Of a stretch of 7,644 nucleotides of DNA, positions 1 to 6,133 are shown piece after piece. The notes beneath the pieces are model-generated. The model had not been told where the DNA came from. It was given only the letters and a program-made list of their open reading frames with translations, and ran no database searches. The translations under genes were made by a program, and so were the position numbers. Source of the DNA: Halovenus sp. (lineage in GTDB: Archaea; Halobacteriota; Halobacteria; Halobacteriales; Haloarculaceae); NCBI GenBank assembly GCA_028275145.1, contig JAQCNG010000051.1, positions 1 to 7,644 of the forward strand, written 5' to 3'. Every line of letters starts with the position of its first letter. Within the stretch, counting starts at the first letter, position 1.

Positions 1-1
1 G

Positions 2-427
2 GCGCTGGACCCCGCCGGTCGGGTGCAGGACCTGGGCTTTGTCGACAGCAGTCACCTCCGTGCGCTGTTCCGGGAGTGTCGACTGCTGGTCTACCCCTCG
101 GAGTTCGAGGGTGGTGGCCTGCCAGTCATCGAGGGCTGGCAGTTCGACACGCCGGTGGTCTGTTCGGACATCCCGCCGCTGCGCGAGAAGGGCGGCGACG
201 CCGCCGCCTACTTCGACCCGTCCTCGGCCAGCGACATCGGTGAGACAGTCTACGAGGCCTGGACCGACCCGACGCTCCGGGCGAAACTGGTCGAACGGGG
301 ACGAAAGCGCCGGGACCTGTTCACGTGGGAACGGACGGCGCGTGCGTATCACGCGCTCTACCGGAAGGCCGCCGGTCGGGAACTGTCCGACGGGGACGAG
401 GGCGCCCTGGCGTATCCTCCCGGGTAG
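2..427 (+). CDS. GT4-family glycosyltransferase, C-terminal part only (cut by left window edge)
   Basis: This is the last 141 residues of a GT-B glycosyltransferase. The reading frame is open from base 2, so the GTG at 23 is only an internal Val codon. By alignment with the next gene, fragment residue 1 corresponds to about residue 246 of a 391-residue protein, so the acceptor-binding N-terminal domain lies outside the window. The fragment holds the nucleotide-sugar-binding half: the GT4 E-x7-E motif EGGGLPVIE (codons at 107 and 131), then FDTPVVCSDIPPLRE and GGDAAAYFDP. It ends with RTARAYHALYRKAAGREL, a tail shared with both downstream paralogues. GT4 enzymes are retaining transferases using NDP-sugar donors. 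Donor and acceptor cannot be read from sequence; assembly of a cell-surface glycan on the cytoplasmic side is inferred from the neighbours. Confidence 0.93.
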   Translation, partial: ALDPAGRVQDLGFVDSSHLRALFRECRLLVYPSEFEGGGLPVIEGWQFDTPVVCSDIPPLREKGGDAAAYFDPSSASDIGETVYEAWTDPTLRAKLVERGRKRRDLFTWERTARAYHALYRKAAGRELSDGDEGALAYPPG

Positions 428-483
428 TTCTGGTGCCCCGGCAGTGGCGGTCGGTGTCCGTAACCAGGCCCCCAGCAGTCGCT

Positions 484-494
484 GGAGTTAAACC
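484..494 (+). promoter_or_regulatory. Probable TATA box for second glycosyltransferase
   Basis: GGAGTTAAACC contains the A/T core TTAAA at 488-492 in otherwise GC-rich DNA. The core is about 29 nt before the ATG at 519, the spacing expected for a haloarchaeal promoter giving a leaderless or nearly leaderless mRNA. No Shine-Dalgarno sequence precedes the ATG, which agrees with leaderless translation. The 91-nt gap holds nothing else I can identify. Confidence 0.5.
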
Positions 495-518
495 GACGAA
501 CCGCGACAGAGTTACGTG

Positions 519-1694
519 ATGAGTCTGCGCGTCGGCCTGGTCGCCCCCGTAGAGCCACAGGGCAGGTCCTCGGGCGTAGGTCGGTATATCGTGAGTCTGA
601 CCGGGGCACTCGCCGCGCTGGGGGCCGACCCCGACTGCACGCTCCCGGAACTGGAGTTCGTCGTCGTCACGTCGCCGAGAAACGGCGGGTGGATGAGCCC
701 GACCGTCCGCGACCGGATGACCGTCGTCACGGAGACGCACCCGTCGGACTCGTTTTTCGAGGAACTCGACCTCGATGTCGTCCACGTGCTCGTCCCGAGA
801 CACGTTCCGACGGACCGGCCGACGCTGTTCAATCCGTACGACCTCCGCCACGTCTTCCACCCGGAACTGTTCAGGGACAACCTCGTCCGGCGCTGGGAGC
901 GGAACATTCCGGCCGGCTGTCGGCAGGCGACAATCGTCGACACGCCCTCGCAGGCGACGAAAGACGCCATCGTCGAGCAGTACGGCATCGACCCGGAGCG
1001 GGTGCAACCGCTGCCGCTCGGGCCGTCGATCACTCCCGAATCGGGCGACGACGCGCTGCTCGACGAGGTCACCGCCCGCTACGACGTTCCCGAGTCGTTC
1101 GCGCTCTTTCCGGCGACGACGTGGCCACACAAGAACCACCGGCGACTGGTCGATGCGCTGGCTCACATCAGGGAAACATGCGACGAGACTATTCCGCTCG
1201 TCTGCACCGGAAACCGTGAGACGCCGTGGGTGGACCCCGAGCACGCTATCGAGGACCTGGGCGCAAACGAGGGGGTCCGCGACCTGGGCTACATCGACGC
1301 CTCACACCTGCGGGCGCTGTATCATCTGAGCGACCTGCTGGTGTACCCGTCGCTGTACGAGGGTGGTGGCCTGCCCGTGATCGAGGGCTGGGCGTTCGAC
1401 ACGCCGGTGGTCTGTTCGGACATCCCCCCGCTGCGGGAGACGGGCGGCGACGCCGTCGCCTACGTCGACCCGACCTCTGTCGAGGATATCGGCGACACTA
1501 TCCACGAGGTCTGGACAGACCGTTCGCGCCGGGACCGACTGGTCGAGCGGGCACGCGACAGGCGCGAGCGGTTCACCTGGCAGCGGACAGCGCGCATGTA
1601 TCACGCGCTCTACCGGAAGGCGGCCGGCCGGGAACTGTCGACGGCCGACCGGGCCGCCCTCCAGTATCCCGACGACGGCGAGCAGACTGGGTGA
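519..1694 (+). CDS. GT4-family glycosyltransferase (tandem copy 2)
   Basis: Complete 391-residue GT-B enzyme, the usual size for GT4. The N-terminal domain starts with a beta strand and glycine loop (MSLRVGLVAP, then SSGVGRYI near residues 17-24). The interdomain/phosphate-binding segment is FALFPATTWPHKNH, encoded at about 1098-1139. The GT4 E-x7-E motif has E281 and E289 in EGGGLPVIE, followed by FDTPVVCSDIPPLRE. The C-terminus carries RTARMYHALYRKAAGREL. No signal peptide or membrane span is visible, so it is probably cytoplasmic, using lipid-linked or soluble acceptors. I chose ATG 519 over the in-frame GTG at 516 because MSLRVGLVAP matches the start of the next paralogue (MTVRVGLFAP) and suits the TATA spacing. 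Family assignment is firm; sugar specificity is unknown. A role in S-layer/archaellin glycosylation or polysaccharide synthesis is inferred from adjacent nucleotide-sugar genes. Confidence 0.95.
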   Translation: MSLRVGLVAPVEPQGRSSGVGRYIVSLTGALAALGADPDCTLPELEFVVVTSPRNGGWMSPTVRDRMTVVTETHPSDSFFEELDLDVVHVLVPRHVPTDRPTLFNPYDLRHVFHPELFRDNLVRRWERNIPAGCRQATIVDTPSQATKDAIVEQYGIDPERVQPLPLGPSITPESGDDALLDEVTARYDVPESFALFPATTWPHKNHRRLVDALAHIRETCDETIPLVCTGNRETPWVDPEHAIEDLGANEGVRDLGYIDASHLRALYHLSDLLVYPSLYEGGGLPVIEGWAFDTPVVCSDIPPLRETGGDAVAYVDPTSVEDIGDTIHEVWTDRSRRDRLVERARDRRERFTWQRTARMYHALYRKAAGRELSTADRAALQYPDDGEQTG

Positions 1695-1731
1695 CTCCTC
1701 GATACTGTCGTCTCGCTCGAAACGTACCGTG

Positions 1732-1743
1732 AGTATAAGTATT
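1732..1743 (+). promoter_or_regulatory. Probable TATA box for third glycosyltransferase
   Basis: AGTATAAGTATT contains TATAAGTA at 1734-1741, centred about 26 nt before the ATG at 1763. A purine-rich CGAAACG lies upstream (around 1718-1724) and could contribute to TFB (BRE) binding. The spacing fits a leaderless transcript. The box sits in a 68-nt gap, so copy 3 can probably be transcribed independently of copy 2. Confidence 0.6.
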
Positions 1744-1762
1744 CCGGCGGTGTAAGGCGCGC

Positions 1763-2932
1763 ATGACGGTGAGAGTTGGGCTGTTTGCGCCGTTGAACGA
1801 TGTGGCTGCCGCAACCGGCACCGGGCAGTACACGAAGAACCTGCTGTCGGCACTGGCGGACCTGCAGACCGAGGAGGGCGATTCGCTGCCGGAACTCGAG
1901 TACGTGGTTATGACGAGTGACACGGCCGCAGACTGGGTCCCCCCGACCATCCGTGACCGGATGACCATCGAAGAGTGTCGCCTGGCCAGTCGTGGCGTGG
2001 GGTTCGAGAGCACGTTCGACGACCTCGGGATAGATGTCGTCCACTTTCTCGTTCCGGTGTTCTTCCGAACAGAGAGAGCCACCGTGTTCAATCCGTACGA
2101 CATGCGACATCTGCGGTATCCCGAGCACCTGACGGCACAGGAACTCGACCGTCGGCGCAGGTTCTATCCGACCGGGTGTGAACAGGCAACAATCGTCGAT
2201 ACGCTCTCGATGGCAGTAAAGGACCAACTCGTCGAGGCCTACGACGCCGACCCCGGGACGGTGTACCCGGTTCCGATGGGTCCTGCGCTCTCACCGGGCG
2301 ACAGAGAGGCAAAGACCGTCGACGCAACCGACAGTCTGCCCGACTCGTTCGCGCTCTTTCCGGCGAACCTGTGGCCACACAAGAACCACGAACGACTGGT
2401 CGACGCCATCCAGCGCATCGAGGACCGCCACGGCGAGCGCGTCCATCTCGTCTGTACCGGGATGCGCGACACGCCTGAAGTGTCGGTCGAGTACCGCGTC
2501 GAAGCGGTTCCAGAGGCGCCGCAGGTGCTCGACCTCGGCTTCGTCGACGCTGCGGACCTCCGCGCGCTGTACCGGGGGAGTCGTATGCTGGTGTACCCGA
2601 CGCTGCACGAGGGTGGCGGTCTGCCGGTACTCGAAGCGTGGCAGTTCGATACGCCGGTGGTCTGCTCGGACATCCCGGTCCTGCGCGAGAAGGGCGGCGA
2701 TGCGGCGGTGTATCTCGACCCGACGTCGGTCCCGGAGATGGCCGACACTATCTATCAGCTCTGGACGGACGCGGCACATCGAGAGGAACTGGTCGAACGG
2801 GGACGCGACCGCCGCGACCTGTTCACCTGGCGGCGGACGGCCAGAACCTACCACGCACTCTACCGGAAGGCCGCCGGGCGAGAACTCGGTGCGGCCGACG
2901 CCGAAGCACTCACCTACCCCCACGAGCCCTGA
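1763..2932 (+). CDS. GT4-family glycosyltransferase (tandem copy 3)
   Basis: Complete 389-residue GT-B glycosyltransferase, collinear with copy 2 from end to end. It begins MTVRVGLFAPLND with a TGTGQYTKNLL glycine loop near residues 18-28. It carries FALFPANLWPHKNH (about 2348-2389), the E-x7-E motif with E283 and E291 (EGGGLPVLE), then FDTPVVCSDIPVLRE. It ends with RTARTYHALYRKAAGREL and a short tail ALTYPHEP resembling those of the other two copies. The ATG at 1763 fits both the TATA box and the paralogue alignment. The N-terminal half, which normally decides the acceptor, differs more from copy 2 than the C-terminal half. This suggests similar donors but different acceptors, so the copies may act at successive steps of one glycan. 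The exact sugar is unknown. The gene converges with the methyltransferase, 34 nt away. Confidence 0.95.
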   Translation: MTVRVGLFAPLNDVAAATGTGQYTKNLLSALADLQTEEGDSLPELEYVVMTSDTAADWVPPTIRDRMTIEECRLASRGVGFESTFDDLGIDVVHFLVPVFFRTERATVFNPYDMRHLRYPEHLTAQELDRRRRFYPTGCEQATIVDTLSMAVKDQLVEAYDADPGTVYPVPMGPALSPGDREAKTVDATDSLPDSFALFPANLWPHKNHERLVDAIQRIEDRHGERVHLVCTGMRDTPEVSVEYRVEAVPEAPQVLDLGFVDAADLRALYRGSRMLVYPTLHEGGGLPVLEAWQFDTPVVCSDIPVLREKGGDAAVYLDPTSVPEMADTIYQLWTDAAHREELVERGRDRRDLFTWRRTARTYHALYRKAAGRELGAADAEALTYPHEP

Positions 2933-2966
2933 GAGTCCGGGGCCGGCCGGAGAGACGGCCAGCGCG

Positions 2967-3785
2967 TCACGCCGACTGCTTCTGTCCGCGAAGGTGCAGA
3001 TACCCGTCGCCGCGTTCCAGTTCCGTCTCGAACCCGAGTCGCTCGATATCGCCTACGAGTTCGTCGACGGTCGAACCGTACGCCGCCAACGAGCGCGGCG
3101 AGTAGTCGTGTGGTGTCGTGCTCTCCTCCTCGGCCGGTGGGTGTATCTCACAGACGAGCAGGCGACACTCGTCGCTGGCGAGCGTCTCGCTCAGGCCGTC
3201 GACGACGAGCGGTTCGGCCCCCTCGACGTCGATTTTCACGACGTTCGGCTGGGGGACCTCTCCCGCGTCGACGAGACTGTCGCCCGGTCGTGTCTCGACG
3301 GAGAACCTCGTGACTTTCTCCTCGGCATCGGGCATGGGTGGCGCCGTCGCACTGCTCTCCGAACTGGACGAGCGTCGTGCCCGCATCGCCGCAATCTGCT
3401 GGACGTGATACTCGAGCGATGGGGACTCGAACTCCTCGACCCCTGTCGTGTCACTGAGGGCCACGTCGCGGATATCGACGTCCGACAGCCCGTTCAGTTC
3501 CACGGTCCGTTCGAGCGCCTCGAGATTGCGTGGATACGGCTCGAACGCCACGACGGACCCCTCCGTCAGTTTCTGGCCGGCGAATCCGGTGTAGAGCCCG
3601 TACATCGCACCCACATCGAAGAACACGTCGTCCGGATTCAGCCCGGAGAGGATGAACTCGAGGCTCCCCCGCTCGGCGGTGTACAGGTCGTGAGTGAAGA
3701 CCGACTCGACGACAGGCTGTGGGACTATCGACGTATCGAAATCGACGGTTTCGCCACAGAATGAAAACGTATCACTGTCTACCAT
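2967..3785 (-). CDS. FkbM-family SAM-dependent methyltransferase
   Basis: A 272-residue class I methyltransferase of the FkbM family, whose known members O-methylate sugars and polyketides. Visible motifs are the SAM-binding loop FFDVGAMYGLYTGFAG (residues 55-70), the acidic ribose-binding region VVAFEPYPRNLEAL (78-91), and the family signature VVKIDVEGAEPLVVDGL (182-198). A Ser/Ala/Pro-rich stretch at about residues 135-157 looks like a flexible insert. No signal peptide or membrane segment is seen. I prefer ATG 3785 to the in-frame GTG at 3809: the GTG touches the putative TATA box, and the ATG lies 27 nt from it. Lying opposite and between glycosyltransferase and nucleotide-sugar genes, it probably methylates a hydroxyl of the glycan made by this locus, for example as a cap. 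The substrate is an inference; the family is clear. Confidence 0.9.
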   Translation of the reverse strand: MVDSDTFSFCGETVDFDTSIVPQPVVESVFTHDLYTAERGSLEFILSGLNPDDVFFDVGAMYGLYTGFAGQKLTEGSVVAFEPYPRNLEALERTVELNGLSDVDIRDVALSDTTGVEEFESPSLEYHVQQIAAMRARRSSSSESSATAPPMPDAEEKVTRFSVETRPGDSLVDAGEVPQPNVVKIDVEGAEPLVVDGLSETLASDECRLLVCEIHPPAEEESTTPHDYSPRSLAAYGSTVDELVGDIERLGFETELERGDGYLHLRGQKQSA

Positions 3786-3806
3786 ATTCGGGAGTTTCCG
3801 GCCACT

Positions 3807-3818
3807 CACTTAACAATT
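3807..3818 (-). promoter_or_regulatory. Probable TATA box for the FkbM methyltransferase
   Basis: On the minus strand this reads AATTGTTAAGTG, with the TTAAG core about 27 nt before the ATG at 3785. It is the most A/T-rich point close upstream of the gene and has leaderless-promoter spacing. Confidence 0.5.
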
Positions 3819-3930
3819 CCGTCGGACCCGGCGTGCAGGCCGCTACAGGACGATGCCGCCGGAGTCTCGCCGTGCTGGAGAGCGCGTGTTCCGGTTCAGG
3901 GGTGTCGCAACTGTTCGGACCATACGACCC

Positions 3931-3942
3931 GAGTTTTTTTGA
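3931..3942 (+). promoter_or_regulatory. Probable TATA box for the dehydratase/reductase operon
   Basis: A run of seven T (3934-3940) within GAGTTTTTTTGA is centred about 28 nt before the ATG at 3965, the normal spacing for a leaderless haloarchaeal transcript. It is the only T-rich tract near that start and supports 3965 as the true initiation codon. Confidence 0.5.
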
Positions 3943-3964
3943 GGGCTACCACCGGTGTTGTACC

Positions 3965-5026
3965 ATGGAGTTTCAGTCGCAGTTGGCCGAACGCCCGGTG
4001 TTCGTGACCGGCGCTGACGGCTTCGTCGGTTCTCATCTCGTCGACGTGCTCGTCGACCACGGGGCAACGGTTCACGCGCTCGTCCGCGCGACATCGAGAG
4101 CGGGACTGACGAACATCGACGCGCGCGACGACGCTCTCACGGTCCACCGTGGCGACCTCGGGGACAGCCACTCGGTCCGGTCGGCACTCACGTCGCTCGC
4201 GGGACACAGCGACGTGCTCGTCTTTCATCTCGGTGCGCAGGCCCACGTTGGCGAGTCGTGGACCCGCCCGGCCGAGACGGTCGGGACGAACGTCCTCGGG
4301 ACCGTGCACCTCCTCGAGGCGCTCGTCGACCTCGATATCGACGTGTCGATGCTGGACACCGCCGGAACAAGCGAGGAGTACGGGAACGTCGACGCTGCCC
4401 GGCGCGACCAGTACGAGTTCGACGACAAGGGTCGTGTCCTCCTCAACGAGCGGACGCCGCTCAACCCCACCTCGGTGTACGCCACCTCGAAAGTCGCCGC
4501 TGACTGCCTGACGATGAACTACCACGACGCCTACGGGGTTCCGGCGGTGACGACACGGATGTTCAACAACTACGGCCCCAGACAGAGCCCGCGGTTCATC
4601 ACCGGGACTGTCATCACGCAGGCACTCGACCGCGACGTCGTCGAACTCGGGAATCTCGAACCCCATCGCGACATGTGTTACGTCGCAGACGGTGTCCGCG
4701 GTCATCTCCACGCGGCACTCGGCGGGCGGGCCGGCGAGCGGTACGTCTTCGGGTCTGGGGAGAGCCTCTCGATGCGCGAGTGGGCGGAGACGATTCTGGC
4801 GGTCGGCACGTCCGGGGGGTACTGGACACGCCCGGAGATAGAACAGATCGAGGAGCGGTTCCGGCCGGGTGACAGCGATGTCGAGGAACTCTGTGCCGAG
4901 TCCCGGAAACTCACCGAGGCGACCGGGTGGACGCCGGAGGTTGGCCACGAGGCAGGACTCGAACGGACGATACGGTGGTTCGCGGAGAACCGGTCCCGCT
5001 GGGAGGGTCGGGTCGACTGGCGATGA
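3965..5026 (+). CDS. NAD(P)-dependent nucleotide-sugar 4,6-dehydratase-like extended SDR
   Basis: Predicted 353 residues, typical for extended SDR sugar-nucleotide enzymes. The N-terminal Rossmann motif is VTGADGFVGSHL (residues 14-25). The catalytic set appears as TSEEYG (T135, E137) plus Y172-x3-K176 in VYATSK. The Glu after Thr-Ser matches the Thr/Glu/Tyr/Lys arrangement of GDP-mannose 4,6-dehydratases and LegB-type dehydratases rather than C4-epimerases. NNYGPRQSPRF and GNLEPHRDMCYVADGV are the substrate-binding segments of that group. The likely reaction is NDP-hexose to NDP-4-keto-6-deoxyhexose; whether the base is GDP, UDP or dTDP is unresolved. The spacing from E137 to Y172 is 35 residues, longer than the 22 of E. 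coli GMD, owing to a charged insert around 146-160. ATG 3965 begins the homologous region; upstream in-frame codons are non-conserved. It is translationally coupled to the next gene by a 4-nt overlap. Confidence 0.88.
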   Translation: MEFQSQLAERPVFVTGADGFVGSHLVDVLVDHGATVHALVRATSRAGLTNIDARDDALTVHRGDLGDSHSVRSALTSLAGHSDVLVFHLGAQAHVGESWTRPAETVGTNVLGTVHLLEALVDLDIDVSMLDTAGTSEEYGNVDAARRDQYEFDDKGRVLLNERTPLNPTSVYATSKVAADCLTMNYHDAYGVPAVTTRMFNNYGPRQSPRFITGTVITQALDRDVVELGNLEPHRDMCYVADGVRGHLHAALGGRAGERYVFGSGESLSMREWAETILAVGTSGGYWTRPEIEQIEERFRPGDSDVEELCAESRKLTEATGWTPEVGHEAGLERTIRWFAENRSRWEGRVDWR

Positions 5027-5973
5027 CCGGCGGGTTCTGGGCTGGCCGGACGGTCATGGTGACCGGCGGCGCGGGGTTCTTGGGGAGCCACCTCGTCGAG
5101 GAACTCCACGAGCGGTCGGACGACGTCGAGGTGTTTGTTCCCCGGAGCGAGGAGTACGACCTCCGGCGGGAGTCGGCTGTCCGGCGTGCGTTCGCGGACT
5201 CGGGTGCGGACGTGCTCGTCCACCTCGCCGCGACCGTCGAGGGGGTCGGCGGACTCGAAGCCCGTCCCGGCGAACAGTTCTACGACAACGCGATGATGGG
5301 GATACGGCTCCTCGAAGGGGCACGACGGGCTGGCGTCGACGCGGCGACTGTCGCCGGGACTGCCCTCTCGTATCCGGCGGGAGCGTCGGTGCCGTACCAC
5401 GAGTCGGAGCTGTTCGACGGCTACCCCGAGGAGGCCGGTGCCCCCTACGGCGTCGCCAAGCGGGCGCTGGTGGCCCAGGCCCGGGCGTACCGGCGACAGT
5501 GGGGGTTCGACAGCAGCCACGCCGTCCTGACGAACCTCTACGGGCCGCGGGACGATTTCGACCCGGAGACTGCCGGTGTCGTCCCCGCGAACATCCGGAA
5601 GTGCATCCGCGCCCGCGACCGTGGGGAGCCATCGATAACGGCCTGGGGGTCGGGCGCGCCGACCCGGGATTTCCTCTACGTGCGGGACGCCGCCCGCGGG
5701 ATTCTCGACGTGACAGCGGCCGAGGAGTGTGGTCTGCCGGTGAATCTCGGGAGCGGAACCGAGACGAGTATCCGGGACCTCCTGGAACAGGTCGCCACCG
5801 AGACGGGATTCGAGGGGGCCGTCGAGTGGGACACCGCGAAACCAGAGGGACAGGACAGACAGCGAGTCGACATCTCGCGTGCCGCGGACCGCTTCGGGTG
5901 GCAGCCCGAGACCAATCTCGCGGCAGGCCTCCGCCGCACTGTCGAGTGGTACGAGCGCGAGCAGAGTCGGTAG
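5023..5973 (+). CDS. GDP-L-fucose-synthase-like SDR lacking the epimerisation residues (probable 4-keto-sugar reductase)
   Basis: Predicted 316 residues, close to the 321 of E. coli Fcl. Visible features are VTGGAGFLGSHL (13-24), the family segment DVLVHLAATVEG, the long match FYDNAMMGIRLLEGAR, GYPEEAGAPYGVAK with Y142 and K146, NLYGPRDDFDPE, and WGSGAPTRDFLYVRD. These place it in the GDP-L-fucose synthase (GDP-4-keto-6-deoxymannose 3,5-epimerase/4-reductase) family. By alignment with E. coli Fcl from memory, Ser107 is T113, Cys109 is L115 and His179 is G185. Cys109 and His179 drive C3/C5 epimerisation, so this protein may only reduce the 4-keto group, giving a D-rhamnose- or 6-deoxytalose-type nucleotide sugar. 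That product is inference. The ATG overlaps the dehydratase stop (ATGA), so the two enzymes are probably co-translated and act consecutively. An epimerase with other catalytic residues is not excluded. Confidence 0.88.
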   Translation: MTGGFWAGRTVMVTGGAGFLGSHLVEELHERSDDVEVFVPRSEEYDLRRESAVRRAFADSGADVLVHLAATVEGVGGLEARPGEQFYDNAMMGIRLLEGARRAGVDAATVAGTALSYPAGASVPYHESELFDGYPEEAGAPYGVAKRALVAQARAYRRQWGFDSSHAVLTNLYGPRDDFDPETAGVVPANIRKCIRARDRGEPSITAWGSGAPTRDFLYVRDAARGILDVTAAEECGLPVNLGSGTETSIRDLLEQVATETGFEGAVEWDTAKPEGQDRQRVDISRAADRFGWQPETNLAAGLRRTVEWYEREQSR

Positions 5974-6006
5974 ACAGTCCGGACGAGAGCACCGTCGACA
6001 GTCCGG
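5973..6006 (+). repeat. Short direct repeat, GACAGTCCGG twice
   Basis: The 10-mer GACAGTCCGG occurs at 5973-5982 and 5997-6006, with start points 24 nt apart, just after the SDR stop codon. It could be chance in GC-rich DNA or a protein-binding site; no function can be assigned. Confidence 0.4.
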
Positions 6007-6049
6007 GAGAGTGAGAGAACGGGTCGTCGGCACAGGCCGCCCGGTCGAA

Positions 6050-6060
6050 TCATTTATTCG
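6050..6060 (+). promoter_or_regulatory. Probable TATA box for sdhA, with a 5' leader
   Basis: TCATTTATTCG contains TTTATT at 6053-6058, the clearest A/T-rich box in the 160-nt gap before sdhA. It lies about 78 nt before the ATG at 6134. A transcript would therefore start near 6080 and carry a leader of about 50 nt, unlike the leaderless-type spacing of the other genes here. I see no clear Shine-Dalgarno motif in the leader. Confidence 0.5.
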
Positions 6061-6133
6061 CAGGCGTTCCTTGGCAACAGATAGAGCCATCGGTTCGCCG
6101 CCGGACGACGGCAGCGGGCCAGACTCCAAACCC

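Larger units (their letters stand above)
3786..3964. promoter_or_regulatory. Divergent intergenic promoter region
   Basis: This 179-nt gap separates the start of the minus-strand methyltransferase from the start of the plus-strand dehydratase. A TATA-like box is found near each end, facing outwards (about 3807-3818 minus and 3934-3940 plus). Roughly 115 nt remain between the two boxes, enough for a shared regulator, but I saw no convincing inverted-repeat operator there. The dehydratase frame stays open upstream to 3719, but translation through this gap shows no conserved SDR sequence. Confidence 0.5.

Noticed and set aside
516..518. GTG start at 516 for glycosyltransferase copy 2
   Set aside because: The ATG immediately following aligns with the start of copy 3, and a leaderless transcript would favour the ATG; the difference is one residue.
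2936..2951. GC-rich inverted repeat between the convergent genes as a terminator
   Set aside because: The stem is only 5 bp with no following T-tract, and such GC palindromes arise by chance in this composition; archaeal termination relies mainly on T-runs.
2613..3764. Plus-strand open frame of 383 codons across the end of copy 3 and the methyltransferase
   Set aside because: It is out of frame with the glycosyltransferase and antisense to clear FkbM motifs.
3786..3809. GTG start at 3809 for the methyltransferase
   Set aside because: It overlaps the putative TATA box; the ATG at 3785 sits at the right distance from that box.
3719..3964. N-terminal extension of the dehydratase to 3719
   Set aside because: The extension overlaps the start of the divergent methyltransferase and contains the promoter boxes; the Rossmann domain begins just after the ATG at 3965.
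4869..6014. Plus-strand open frame of 381 codons overlapping both SDR genes
   Set aside because: The translation is Arg/Gly-rich and low-complexity, while the overlapping frames give clear SDR motifs.
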